A stretch of DNA of 64,000 nucleotides from CAVVKW01 sp963761705 (GCA_963761705.1 CAVXHK010000004.1:124001-188000); one strand, 5' to 3'. Positions 45,261 through 54,370 are shown, counted from the stretch's first letter. Notes: generated by a model from the letters alone, not told the origin. Numbers and translations are program-made.

Positions 45261-45617
45261 CGGAACCGGCGGTCGCGGGCACGGATTTTCTGCTGGCCGC
45301 TTTGGCGTGGGGCCTGGCCTGGTGGCTGGAGCTGGCGGGGTTGGCGGAGGTGGAATGGAGTCGGCGACTGTGGGCTTGGGGTCTGGCGGTGCAGGGGACC
45401 GGTGCGTTTTTGGGAGGAATCACCCACGGATTCGCGGGGTCGCTACCCCGGGGCGGTGGCGGGGGGGATTGTGCAGCAGGCGCGGATCGGCGTCGGGCCG
45501 GTGCTGGACCACAACGTCATCTATCCCCTCTTCGGTTCGGTCACGCTGGTTTGCTTCGCCGGAGCGGGGCGAGCGTTCGTCGATCGGAGCGGCGAACGGG
45601 CACGTCGACGAGAATGA
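45257..45617 (+). pseudogene. Decayed DUF6962-like membrane protein
   Basis: ATG 45257 overlaps the upstream stop (ATGA) and begins TDFLLAALAWGLAWWLEL, then GTGAFLGGITHGFAGSLP, like the first helices of the small DUF6962 membrane family. After about residue 60 this frame turns into Gly/Arg-rich nonsense. Another frame supplies a plausible C-terminus, GGIVQQARIGVGPVLDHNV then IYPLFGSVTLVCFAGAGRAF. The family usually has about 200 residues; only ~120 codons remain, so the middle helices are lost and the frame is broken. The family call is tentative. A real gene with a mere indel is less likely, given the missing middle. Confidence 0.5.
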
Positions 45618-45630
45618 CGTTGCAGCGGTC

Positions 45631-47325
45631 TTAGACCCGGAAGATGGCGCCGAGTTTCTTGCCGAGGATGAGGCTGGCTCCCAGGATGGTGACGCCGAGG
45701 AAACACATGGCCCAGACTCCGAGGGCGCTGGCGATGAAGCGGCCTTCGCCGAGCAGTTGATACAACTCGTAGATCGCCTTGGTGATCGGGAAGTCCTCCT
45801 GTTTCTGCGCGAGAATGAGGCTGTCGCTGACTTCGAGCATTGCGAAAGAGAATGCGAGCAGGCCGCCAGCCATGAGGTTGGCGGCGATGAGGGGGATGGT
45901 GATCTTGCGAAGGGTCCGGAGCGGGGGGCAGCCGAGGTTCTGGGCGGCTTCTTCGAGGGTGACGCTGGTCTGCTGGAACCCGGCGGCGGCGCTGCGGACG
46001 ACGTAGGGGAGTCGGCGGACGGCGTAGGCGATGACGAGGATCATGAACGGATCGATGGCCGGGTTCATGAAGCCGAAGAGTTTGCCCTCCTGGGTCATCG
46101 CGAGGTAGCCGAAGGCGAGGACGAGTCCGGGGACCGCGAGCGGGAGCATGGCCATGGCGTCGAGGATCTGCCGCCCGGGGAGCGTGGTGCGGACGACGAC
46201 GTAGGCGATGGCGATGCCGAGGACGATGTCGATGAGGGTCGCGAAGCCCGCGTATTTGAGGGAGTTCTGGATCGAGGGGAGCGTGAGATTGTGCCCGAGG
46301 GCGGCCTCGAAGTGCCCGAGCGTGTAGCCGGTCGGGAGGATGCTGTTATACCAATCGCCGGAAACGGACACGAGAATGACGCCGATGTGGGGAAGGACGG
46401 CGACGAACGTGACGAAGACAAAGGTGAGCGTGCAGAGCCAGGCTTGCGCGGGGGGGAGCGGTTTCGGCCCGCCGACGGAGGTGGCTTTGGCCATCATCGC
46501 GTGGCTGCTGCGGCCGAAGAGGAACTTGCTGGCGGCGTAGGCGAGCACGGTCGCGAAGAGCATGACGGCAACGAGGGCAAACGGGAAGGGGTTGCCGCCG
46601 ATGTCCTTGATGCCGGAGAAGATCTGGACTGACGTCACGCGGGTGAATTCAAACATGAGCGGGACGCCGAGTTCGGTGAACGCCCAGATGAAAACGATGG
46701 TGCCGCCGGCGAAGAAGCCGGGCATAATGAGCGGGAGGGTAATTTTCCGAAACTTCCGAAAGCCGGTGCAGCCCAGGTTCTCGGCGGCTTCTTCCATGGC
46801 CGGGTCGACGTTGGCGAGGGCCGCGACAAGGTTGAGGTAGAGGATCGGGTAAAGGTGGAGCGCGTTCATGATGACCACTCCGGTGAGGCGGCTCTCGCCG
46901 AGCCAGTCGACGGGGTGGAGGGCATTCATGAGGCCGATGGATTCGAGGAGGGCGTTGAGGGCACCTTCTTGGCCGAGAATTTGTTTCACGCCGATGGCGC
47001 CGACGAAGGGTGGCAGGATCATCGGGATGAGGACCATCGCGCCGAGGAGGGTCTTGCCGGGGAAGAGGAAACGGTCCGCGAGGAAGGCGAGCGGGAGGGC
47101 AATGAGGGTGGCGAGGAGCGTCGAGAAGCTGCCCATGAGGAAGGAGTTCCAGAGGCCTTCGAGGTAGATTGGATTCTGGAAGACCTCGGCGACGTAGGCG
47201 AAGGTAAACCCTCCACCGGGGAGGAAGAACGCGCCGCTGAGCGTCTCGACGATCGGGTAGAGAAAGAAGAACGCGAAAAACAGCGCGGTGAGCGCGTAGA
47301 CGGTGAGAGCGAGGGATTTGCTCAT
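45631..47325 (-). CDS. Fused ABC permease, Fe(III)/FbpB type
   Basis: 564 residues with two homologous six-helix halves, as in ferric-iron importers of the FbpB/AfuB type and some phosphonate importers. Each half carries the EAA loop that docks the ATPase: EEAAENLGCTGFRKFRKIT (about residue 183) and EEAAQNLGCPPLRTLRKIT (about residue 463). Helices such as ALFFAFFFLYPIVETLSGAF and VPGLVLAFGYLAM are clear. The ATG overlaps the stop of the truncated GxxExxY frame (ATGA), which separates it from its binding-protein gene. The intended operon is ATPase-binding protein-permease. It is convergent with the decayed gene at 45617. Confidence 0.88.
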   Translation of the reverse strand: MSKSLALTVYALTALFFAFFFLYPIVETLSGAFFLPGGGFTFAYVAEVFQNPIYLEGLWNSFLMGSFSTLLATLIALPLAFLADRFLFPGKTLLGAMVLIPMILPPFVGAIGVKQILGQEGALNALLESIGLMNALHPVDWLGESRLTGVVIMNALHLYPILYLNLVAALANVDPAMEEAAENLGCTGFRKFRKITLPLIMPGFFAGGTIVFIWAFTELGVPLMFEFTRVTSVQIFSGIKDIGGNPFPFALVAVMLFATVLAYAASKFLFGRSSHAMMAKATSVGGPKPLPPAQAWLCTLTFVFVTFVAVLPHIGVILVSVSGDWYNSILPTGYTLGHFEAALGHNLTLPSIQNSLKYAGFATLIDIVLGIAIAYVVVRTTLPGRQILDAMAMLPLAVPGLVLAFGYLAMTQEGKLFGFMNPAIDPFMILVIAYAVRRLPYVVRSAAAGFQQTSVTLEEAAQNLGCPPLRTLRKITIPLIAANLMAGGLLAFSFAMLEVSDSLILAQKQEDFPITKAIYELYQLLGEGRFIASALGVWAMCFLGVTILGASLILGKKLGAIFRV

Positions 47326-47621
47326 AATGATTTTTTCTCGCGCAGAGGCGCAGAGGCGCAGAGGGAGTGAGAATTCATCAGGCGGACGATGCCGTCCCTA
47401 ATAAGCGGAGCTCCGAAGTTGATGAGGAGGCCAACGCGGTCGTCCAAGAGCTTGAGGTAGGGAAGAACCTGCTTGGAGTGGACGGGAATGAGTTTTTCGA
47501 CGGCTTTTAATTCAACGCAAACCTCATCTTCGACCAGAAGATCTGCCCGGAACCCCACCTCGGTCAGTTCAGAGTTCTCTGCGTCTCTGCGTCTCTGCGC
47601 GAGAATCAACTCCGGATTCAT
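47322..47621 (-). CDS. N-terminally truncated GxxExxY protein inside a small element
   Basis: 99 residues containing the C-terminal half of the GxxExxY family (VGFRADLLVEDEVCVELKAV, KLIPVHSKQVLPYLKLLDDR, VGLLINFGAPLIRDGIVRLM). The defining N-terminal Gly-x-x-Glu-x-x-Tyr helix is missing; family members are usually about 120-130 residues. The first residues (LILAQRRRDAENSE) and last (HSLCASAPLREKKSL) are translations of inverted repeats. The start overlaps the binding-protein stop and the stop overlaps the permease ATG, both as ATGA. The frame therefore passes smoothly between two transporter genes. Probably a remnant carried by a mobile repeat unit, with function unlikely or unknown. Confidence 0.65.
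   Translation of the reverse strand: MNPELILAQRRRDAENSELTEVGFRADLLVEDEVCVELKAVEKLIPVHSKQVLPYLKLLDDRVGLLINFGAPLIRDGIVRLMNSHSLCASAPLREKKSL
47336..47604. mobile_element. 269-bp element with 28-bp terminal inverted repeats
   Basis: The left end 47336-47363 begins TCTCGCGCAGAG and continues as two CGCAGAG units. The right end 47577-47604 is its reverse complement with 2 mismatches in 28. Between them lies the GxxExxY fragment. No transposase is encoded, so any mobility would need help in trans. I saw no clear target duplication. The repeated GCAGAGRC units recall the short repeats that often flank GxxExxY genes. Confidence 0.65.
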
Positions 47622-49102
47622 TTCCCCTCCTTTGCCAGGGCCTCGGCTTCGCGGTATTGGGTGCGGAAGTGGTCGCCGAGCTGCTTGGCGAGCTGGACTT
47701 CCTTCAATCGATCGGGGTCTTTCAGCGTTGGTTTGATGACGTCGAAGGCTTGCTGGTAGTCGACCGCGGAGACGTCGGTGAATTTCGCAACGGCTTCCGG
47801 GGGGAAGTCGGCTTCGATGATGGCTTTCCAGGCGGCGGACTGCTCGTCGTGGGCGTCGAGGCAGGTGACTTTGATGATGAAGCGGAGGGGCGAGAAGAGG
47901 GGGGCGGTCCAGGCTTCGTGGTAAGTGAAAAATTTTGCCTCTTCGTAGGGGAGGACTTCGGGGTCGGAGCGCTGGGCGTTGAATTGCGGGTCGTAGAGTT
48001 CTTTGCGAACCGGGAGGCGGCGGAGGGCGTAGCGGACGGGGCCGCCCGGTTCGCCGACTTTGAAATTCCACAACTTCTGGCCTTCGAGCGAGAGGACGAA
48101 CTCGATGAAAGCCTCGGCGACCGTCTGATTTGGTGCGCCGCGGAGCAGGCCGATCGGGTCGACGCCGACGGAGGAGCCCCCGACCGGGGTGAAGTAGCTC
48201 ATGCGGGACGGGGCGTCGCCGATTTTGACGGCTTCGCTCTGGAATCGTCCGTAGAAATCGATGCACATGCCGATGGCGGCGTCGCCGAGCGAGACGTCCA
48301 TGGGGACTTTGCCGGCGGCTTCGGTGAAGTAGCGGGCGTTGGCCGAGGCCTTCAGGATGAGTTGAAGGCCGCGGTCCCAACCTTTGGCGATGGAAGCCGG
48401 GGTTTCGTCCTCGAGATCGACCTCCTGCTGCATCTGTTGCTGGATGACCATCTCGAAGGCTTTGGCCGCCGAGCCGGACTTCGTGGGATCGGCGAGCGCG
48501 ACCTGCTTGTAGAAGAGGGGGGCGGTGAGGTCCTGCCAACCGGCGGGAAGTTTTTCGACGCCAAGGCGCTCGAGTGAATCCGAGTTGTAGCAGATGCCGA
48601 ACGACGAGAGGCAGGTGCCGATCCAGGCTCCGTTGGGGTCGTAGTAGGGTTCCCCCGAGACCGAGAGGGGGATGCTGGCGTCGTTGAACCACTCGGGGTG
48701 GTTGCGGATCACGTCGCTGGGAACGAGGCGTCCGGCGGCGGCCTGTTGCATGAAGTCGAACGCGCCGCCGCCGAAGAAAAGATCGATCCCGATACCGGCG
48801 GTCGGAGGACCGTCGCCGCCGACTCGCTCGTCGGCGGTGAGGTATTCGGACTGAAGGTAGCGAGCGATCTCGCTGGTGCCGCCGACGAGCCGCCAGTCGA
48901 TTCGGACGGAGCGGCCAGTCCGGGCTTCGTAATACGCGGCGAAGGCCTGTGAAAATTCGAACCGGATGGCCTCGTTGTGTGGGGTGACGATGACGACCTT
49001 GTCGTCGGCGGCGGCGAGAAGGTTCTCCGTCGGCTTGAGCGCGAACGGGACGCCGACGATGGCGATGAGCGCGAGGACGACGAGGGCGATGCGGAGTTTC
49101 AT
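47618..49102 (-). CDS. ABC transporter solute-binding protein, iron type
   Basis: 494 residues with an N-terminal signal or anchor (MKLRIALVVLALIAIVGVPF), then the bilobal binding-protein fold: VVIVTPHNEAIRFEFSQAF, GIDLFFGGGAFDFMQQAAAG, SFGICYNSDSLERLGVEKL, LADPTKSGSAAKAFEMVIQQ and PIGLLRGAPNQTVAEAFIEF. This is the periplasmic receptor for the importer formed with the fused permease and the ATPase at 49143. It is about 130 residues longer than typical ferric-binding FbpA proteins, the extra part being C-terminal and helical. The ligand could be Fe(III) or an anion; the sequence does not decide. Confidence 0.85.
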   Translation of the reverse strand: MKLRIALVVLALIAIVGVPFALKPTENLLAAADDKVVIVTPHNEAIRFEFSQAFAAYYEARTGRSVRIDWRLVGGTSEIARYLQSEYLTADERVGGDGPPTAGIGIDLFFGGGAFDFMQQAAAGRLVPSDVIRNHPEWFNDASIPLSVSGEPYYDPNGAWIGTCLSSFGICYNSDSLERLGVEKLPAGWQDLTAPLFYKQVALADPTKSGSAAKAFEMVIQQQMQQEVDLEDETPASIAKGWDRGLQLILKASANARYFTEAAGKVPMDVSLGDAAIGMCIDFYGRFQSEAVKIGDAPSRMSYFTPVGGSSVGVDPIGLLRGAPNQTVAEAFIEFVLSLEGQKLWNFKVGEPGGPVRYALRRLPVRKELYDPQFNAQRSDPEVLPYEEAKFFTYHEAWTAPLFSPLRFIIKVTCLDAHDEQSAAWKAIIEADFPPEAVAKFTDVSAVDYQQAFDVIKPTLKDPDRLKEVQLAKQLGDHFRTQYREAEALAKEGK

Positions 49103-49142
49103 GAAATCAACCGCAGATGACGTGGATTGCGCGGGGATGATC

Positions 49143-50201
49143 TCACTTCCGGAGGATGACGACGTCGTCGGGTGCGGCGCTGGCGTGGAGGTCGCGGTCG
49201 GCGGAGCGGTGGGTGAGGTCAGGGTTCAGCTCGAAGATTTTGAGGGCTTCGGCTCCCGCTTGGAATTGATACTGCGCGATCTCGCCGAGGTAGATCGATT
49301 CGCCGATGCGGCCGGGGGTTGAGTTTTGCGGGGCAGCGGTGTCGCGGATGGTCCAGGCCTCGGGGCGGATCGAGAGGGTGACGGACTCGCCCGGGGTGGG
49401 GGTCCAATCCTTTTCCGCCACGACGCCTTCAAAGGTACCGATGGCGGTCTCGACCGTGGTGCCGGTCGTGATTTTTCCGGGAATGAAGTTCGTCTCTCCG
49501 ATGAAGTCGGCGACGACGCGGGAGGTCGGGCGACGGTAGACCTCGGTCGGCGTGCCGATCTGGGCGATGTGGCCGCTCTCCAGGATGGCCATGCGGTCGG
49601 AGATCGAGAGCGCTTCCTTCTGATCGTGGGTGACGTAAATCGCGGTGAGGCCAAATTCTTTGCAGATGCGGCGGATCTCGGTGCGCATCTCGAGGCGGAG
49701 CTTCGCGTCCAGGTTGGAAAGGGGTTCGTCGAGGAGAAGGCAGCGGGGGCGGATGACGAGGGCGCGGGCGAGGGCGACTCGCTGCTGTTGGCCACCGGAG
49801 AGTTGGCCGATCTTGCGCTCGGCGTAGCTGTCCATGTGGACGGACGCGAGGGCCTCTTTCACGCGCCGATCGATCTCGGGTTTGGTAACCTTGCGTTCGA
49901 CGAGGCCGAAGGCGACGTTCTGCGCGACGGTCATGTGCGGCCAGAGCGCGTAACTCTGAAACATCATCCCGGTGTTCCGCTGGTGGGGCGGGAGGCGGGT
50001 GACGTCGTCGTCGTTGAAGAGGATGCGCCCACCTTCGGGGACGTAGAAGCCGGCGATGTTCCGGAGGAGAGTTGTTTTTCCGCAGCCGGAGGGACCCAGC
50101 AGGAAGAAAAGCTCACCGGGTTCGATGCGGAAAGTGAGGCCGTCGAGCGCGACGTTGGATCCAAACTTCTTGGTGAGACTCTCGATGGAAATGGAAATCA
50201 T
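49143..50201 (-). CDS. ABC transporter ATP-binding protein, FbpC/PotA type
   Basis: ATG 50201 (MISISIESLTKKFGSNVALD) is the natural start; the 46 upstream residues are spurious. ATPase motifs in order: Walker A LLGPSGCGKTTLLRNIAGF, Q-loop GMMFQSYALWPHMTVAQNVA, signature IGQLSGGQQQRVALARALV, Walker B CLLLDEPLSNLDAKLR, and H-loop AIYVTHDQKEALSISDRMAI. Residues 235-350 form a TOBE-type regulatory domain (ADFIGETNFIPG, VTLSIRPEAWTIRD). It is the first gene of the operon and energises the two-lobed permease. Length (352) is normal. Confidence 0.9.
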   Translation of the reverse strand: MISISIESLTKKFGSNVALDGLTFRIEPGELFFLLGPSGCGKTTLLRNIAGFYVPEGGRILFNDDDVTRLPPHQRNTGMMFQSYALWPHMTVAQNVAFGLVERKVTKPEIDRRVKEALASVHMDSYAERKIGQLSGGQQQRVALARALVIRPRCLLLDEPLSNLDAKLRLEMRTEIRRICKEFGLTAIYVTHDQKEALSISDRMAILESGHIAQIGTPTEVYRRPTSRVVADFIGETNFIPGKITTGTTVETAIGTFEGVVAEKDWTPTPGESVTLSIRPEAWTIRDTAAPQNSTPGRIGESIYLGEIAQYQFQAGAEALKIFELNPDLTHRSADRDLHASAAPDDVVILRK

Positions 50202-50390
50202 TCTGGGCGGCAGATTGGCTAACGGATTCGCCCGAGGGGCGCAACGTTGGATGCGTTGGAAGCAGAGATCACGCCGATCAAGGTGGGGGAGGACGAAATT
50301 CTTTTTTTTTGACCTTTCCCAATTACGGACCGTGGCCATTGTCGAGGCAAACGGATCGTCCGGTTTTTTTGGGATACACGTAGGAGGGTT

Positions 50391-53291
50391 TTGCGAATTT
50401 CATCTGTCTCATCTTGGGTTCTGGCCTTTGGAATTGTGGCGTTGCTCGCCGTGGCGGGGCTTCTGTTTCTCAAGGTGGAAACCGGGGCGGCGATCGCGGG
50501 CGGCGCAGCGGTGGCGGCCGTGGTCGCGACGTTATGGTGTCGGGCGCAGTCGGCGCTCGATCGGGTCCGGGAAGCGGAGGCGCTCGTGGAGCCTTCGAAA
50601 CCCAACGAGGGGGCGATTTTCGAGAGCAAGCTGATCGAGGCCATCGGCGAAGTCGTGTATCGTTACGATGTCGCGAAGGATTCGATTCAATACATCGGCA
50701 ACACCGAGAGACTCTGTGGACGGACGCTGGCCGAGATGGGGACCACGGTAGCGGATTGGATGGAGATGATTCACGCGGAAGATCGGCCCCGCGTAGTTGC
50801 CCGTTTCGAGGAGGCGCAGGCGGATCGCCGGAATTTGAACGTCGACTACCGGATCCGCTCGGGCTGCGGGGGTTTCTATCGATGGATTTTGGATCGTGGG
50901 GCGCTGACCTTCGGCGAGAACGACGAAATGATAGCGATCGACGGGGTCTGCGCGGACATCGAGGATCGGAAGCGCAGCGAGGAGCGGTTTCGGCTGATTT
51001 TCGAGGATTCGCGCGACCCCCATTTTTTAGTCGCTTCCGGTGGGATCGTCGAGTGCAACGCCGCCGCGGTCCGGATGCTGGGGGTCGGCGGCAGGGACGA
51101 ATTGATTGGCACGGAGCTCCGCCGGTTCTGGCCTGAGACGCAACCGGACGGACGGGCGACCGCGGCGATCGCTGAGCAGGTCGCGCGAGAGGCTCGCAGC
51201 GGAAAAACGAGCCGAGTCAACCTGACCAACGTGGACGCCCGGGGGAAGGCGTTCGTGGTCGAAGCGAGCACTTCGTCCCTCGAGCTGGACAATCATACCG
51301 ACACCATGCTGGTCGTCTGGCGCGATCTGCGGGAAGTCGAGGCGGCGCGAAACAAACTGAGCACGAGCGAAAATCGTTACCAGCATCTGGTCGAGACGCT
51401 TCACCAGATCGTCTATCAAGCGGATGTCGAAGGAAATTGGACCTACCTGAATCCGGCTTGGGAGCGGGTGACCGGCTTCAGTGTCGGCGAGACTCTTGGC
51501 GAGCATTTCTCGCACTTCATCGCGCCGGGGGATCGTTCGAAGTTGCAGGAGATCCGCTCGCGGGAATTGTCGGGCCAGAACGGGTTCACGAAATTCGACA
51601 TTCGCCTGAAATCACGAAATTGCCGCTACCGCACCGTCGAAGGCTGGTGCCGTCCGTTGATCGACGAAGCGGGTGACATTGTCGGGACGACGGGGATCCT
51701 CACGGACGAGACCGAGCGGCTGCAGGTCCAGCACGATTTGGAGGCTGCGAAGGAGGCCGCGGAGGCGGCGAACCGGGCGAAGGGCGAATTTTTGGCCGTG
51801 ATGAGTCACGAGATTCGCACACCGCTCAACGGAGTGTTGGGATTTGCCGATTTGCTGAGGCAGACGCCGCTGAGTGAGACTCAAGATGAATACCTGCGAA
51901 CGATCCGAGGCTGCGGCGATTCGCTCCTGACCTTGATCGATGACATCCTGGATTTCTCCCGACTGGAATCCGGTCACATGGAATTGGAGCGCCGCCCCTT
52001 GCAGTTGCGGGAGAGTGTCGAAGGGGTGTTGGACGTGCATTCCCACCGGGCGAACGACAAGGGGATCGAGATCGTCGGCAACTTTGCTTCCGACCTACCG
52101 GCGGAGATTCGGGCGGACGTGACGCGCTTGAGACAGGTCTTGTCGAACCTCGTCGGCAACGCGGTTAAGTTCACGGACGAAGGCCACGTTCTCGTGCGGG
52201 GGTGGGTCGAGGCCCGGCAGGGGGTGAAAGTGACGCTGGCATTTCGCGTCGAAGACACTGGCCCCGGAATCCCGCCGGACCAGGTTGGGAAGTTATTCCA
52301 TCCGTTTGTGCAGGCGGACGCGTCGATGTCGCGGCGCTACGGTGGGACGGGCCTGGGGTTGGCCATTTGTCGCCGACTCGTCGAGGCGATGGGGGGCAGT
52401 ATCGCGATCGAAGAGCGGACCGGCTGCGGGACGGCGATTGAGTTCTCCATCGTCGTCGAGGAATCGGAAGCGGCGGTCCCGGAACCGAGGTGGGCGGAGC
52501 GACGCGTCCTCGTGATTGATCGCAACGAAGTCGCGCGGAACACCTTGGTCGGGGTGCTGAGTCGGGCGGAGATCGTGGCGGTCGGATGCGCGACGAGCCG
52601 ATCCGCGCTCAGCTGGATGGCGGGATCGGCGGGAATTGATTTGATTCTACTGAGTTCCACCACGGACGAGGTCGCGGGCGGGAGCGGGATGGTGGCGGTC
52701 GCCGAGCGGGCTGCGGAGTTGGACATCCCGGTGCTCGTGGTCCTGCCGTTGAATGGGCGCGGGTCGGAGGTCCCGGTCGACCTGCCCGGAGAGCGCGGAC
52801 GGATTGCGAAGCCGGTCCATTTGGCGGCGCTGTGGCGGAGTCTGGAGCGGATTTTCTCCGACGCGGTCACTCCGGCGGAACCAGGCGCGACATCGGCCGA
52901 CGTGGGACGGGAGATCGTGGTCGGAGGGTCGCTGTCGGTCTTGTTGGTGGAGGACAACCTCGTCAACACGAAGCTGATGCTCCGCATGCTGAGACTGCTG
53001 GGACCCGAGGCTGATCACGCGGCGGACGGAGAAGCGTGCCTGCAGCGGTGTGAGGACCGGACGTACGATCTGATCCTCATGGATGTCCAACTGCCCGGAA
53101 TGGACGGAATCGAGACGACCGAACGGCTGAGAGCGCGGGGCTATCCCGGAGAAATCGTCGCGCTGACCGCGCACGCGATGCCGGAGGATCGGGAGCGGTG
53201 CTTGAGCGCGGGAATGAACGACTACCTAACCAAGCCGGTGCAAATGGAGCGCTTGCGCGAGACCCTGGCGGGCGTGAAGCGTTTGGGGTGA
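50391..53291 (+). CDS. Membrane hybrid sensor histidine kinase
   Basis: 966 residues from TTG 50391, with a Shine-Dalgarno-like TAGGAGGG just upstream. There are two membrane helices (VLAFGIVALLAVAGLLFL; GAAIAGGAAVAAVVATLW) and three PAS-like domains (about 75-190, 195-315, 325-445). The HisKA domain has phospho-His-473 (FLAVMSHEIRTPLNGVLGF). A HATPase domain (RLRQVLSNLVGNAVKFTDEG; DTGPGIP; GTGLGLAI) follows. A first receiver-like domain (RRVLVIDRNEVARNTLV) has lost its Asp (ILLSSTTDE). A final receiver (LSVLLVEDNLVNTKLMLRML) has phospho-Asp-898 in LILMDVQLPGMDG. The signal sensed is unknown. No output regulator is adjacent. Confidence 0.9.
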   Translation: MRISSVSSWVLAFGIVALLAVAGLLFLKVETGAAIAGGAAVAAVVATLWCRAQSALDRVREAEALVEPSKPNEGAIFESKLIEAIGEVVYRYDVAKDSIQYIGNTERLCGRTLAEMGTTVADWMEMIHAEDRPRVVARFEEAQADRRNLNVDYRIRSGCGGFYRWILDRGALTFGENDEMIAIDGVCADIEDRKRSEERFRLIFEDSRDPHFLVASGGIVECNAAAVRMLGVGGRDELIGTELRRFWPETQPDGRATAAIAEQVAREARSGKTSRVNLTNVDARGKAFVVEASTSSLELDNHTDTMLVVWRDLREVEAARNKLSTSENRYQHLVETLHQIVYQADVEGNWTYLNPAWERVTGFSVGETLGEHFSHFIAPGDRSKLQEIRSRELSGQNGFTKFDIRLKSRNCRYRTVEGWCRPLIDEAGDIVGTTGILTDETERLQVQHDLEAAKEAAEAANRAKGEFLAVMSHEIRTPLNGVLGFADLLRQTPLSETQDEYLRTIRGCGDSLLTLIDDILDFSRLESGHMELERRPLQLRESVEGVLDVHSHRANDKGIEIVGNFASDLPAEIRADVTRLRQVLSNLVGNAVKFTDEGHVLVRGWVEARQGVKVTLAFRVEDTGPGIPPDQVGKLFHPFVQADASMSRRYGGTGLGLAICRRLVEAMGGSIAIEERTGCGTAIEFSIVVEESEAAVPEPRWAERRVLVIDRNEVARNTLVGVLSRAEIVAVGCATSRSALSWMAGSAGIDLILLSSTTDEVAGGSGMVAVAERAAELDIPVLVVLPLNGRGSEVPVDLPGERGRIAKPVHLAALWRSLERIFSDAVTPAEPGATSADVGREIVVGGSLSVLLVEDNLVNTKLMLRMLRLLGPEADHAADGEACLQRCEDRTYDLILMDVQLPGMDGIETTERLRARGYPGEIVALTAHAMPEDRERCLSAGMNDYLTKPVQMERLRETLAGVKRLG

Positions 53292-53392
53292 TTGCGGGTC
53301 CCGTCGTCGGCCTAGTCGCGTGAAGGGACGGTCGTGCGTTGGCTTTGATCCGGTGCGGTCGACGTTCGCCGAGGTTCGTAGAGTTTGGACGG

Positions 53393-54370
53393 ATGAAAGT
53401 TGATCGAAAAGAGGGAGCGAAGTGGGGACCCCTGGTGGGAGACGCGCTGGCGATGCCGGGGCATTGGTATTACGACCGGGAGGCACTGCGGCGGGATTAC
53501 GGGGTGCTGCGCGACTACGCCGCCCCGCGGAACCCGCACCCGGACAGCATCCTCTGGCGGTCGGAATACACGGCGCTCAATGAGCGGGGCGAGATCCTGC
53601 ACGATCAGGCGAGGTATTGGGGGCAACGCGGGGTGCATTATCACCAATTCCTCGCGGCGGGAGAGAACACGCTGAACTTCCAGCTCACGCGACTGCTCGC
53701 GGAGTCGTTGGCGGATCGGGGTCGCTACGACGGGGATGACTACCTCGAGCGCTACGTCGCCTTCATGCTCACGCCGGGATCGCACCGCGACACCTACGTC
53801 GAAGAATATCATCGGAAATTTTTCACCGCCTACGCGCGCGGCAGGAAGCCGCGGAAATGCGCGGGAAGCGACATTCACATCGGCGGGCTGGCCCACGTCG
53901 GGTTGCTGGCGGGATACTTCGCCGACGACGAGACGGCGGCGCTGGCGTCGGTGCGGGAGCACATTGGACTGACGCACCAGAGCGACGACGTGATGCGGGC
54001 GGGGGACGTGCTGACGCGGATCCTGGTCGCCGTGATCGGCGGGGCCGACCCGCACGAGACGATCCTGCGCTTGGGAACCGATTGGATCTCGGGGCGCAAG
54101 GTCGAGGCCTGGTCGCGCGAGCCGGACGAGGTTGTCATCGGGCGGCGGCTGAGTCCGGCGTGCTACATCGACGACGCGTTCCCGGCGGCGCTGTATCTGG
54201 CGTGGAAATACGCGGACGATTTCGAGGCAGGGGTCGTGGCCAACGCGATGGTCGGCGGCGACAATTGCCATCGGGCGGGAGTCGTCGGAGCGTTGCTCGG
54301 AGCAGCGGTCGGGCTCGGGGGCATTCCGGAGCGGCTCCGCGACGGCTTGCTCGCGCGTAGCGCATCGTAA
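53393..54370 (+). CDS. ADP-ribosylglycohydrolase-like protein
   Basis: 325 residues from ATG 53393 (MKVDRKEGAKWGPLVGDALA). The all-helical DraG/ARH fold is suggested by WGPLVGDALAMPGHWYYDRE, DSILWRSEYTALNERGEILH and the C-terminal VANAMVGGDNCHRAGVVGAL then LGAAVGL. Classical enzymes bind two magnesium ions through a motif like GGDTDT; here GGDNCHR keeps the first Asp but not the second. The subfamily with MPGHWYYD near the N-terminus is widespread and uncharacterised, so hydrolysis of ADP-ribose is not assured. It stands alone, followed by a strong terminator at 54535. Confidence 0.78.
   Translation: MKVDRKEGAKWGPLVGDALAMPGHWYYDREALRRDYGVLRDYAAPRNPHPDSILWRSEYTALNERGEILHDQARYWGQRGVHYHQFLAAGENTLNFQLTRLLAESLADRGRYDGDDYLERYVAFMLTPGSHRDTYVEEYHRKFFTAYARGRKPRKCAGSDIHIGGLAHVGLLAGYFADDETAALASVREHIGLTHQSDDVMRAGDVLTRILVAVIGGADPHETILRLGTDWISGRKVEAWSREPDEVVIGRRLSPACYIDDAFPAALYLAWKYADDFEAGVVANAMVGGDNCHRAGVVGALLGAAVGLGGIPERLRDGLLARSAS

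Noticed and set aside
47622..48692. N-terminal 357 residues of the long frame that ends with the GxxExxY fragment
   Set aside because: Arg/Pro-rich shadow of the solute-binding protein; the true fragment starts at ATG 47621 by overlap with that gene's stop.
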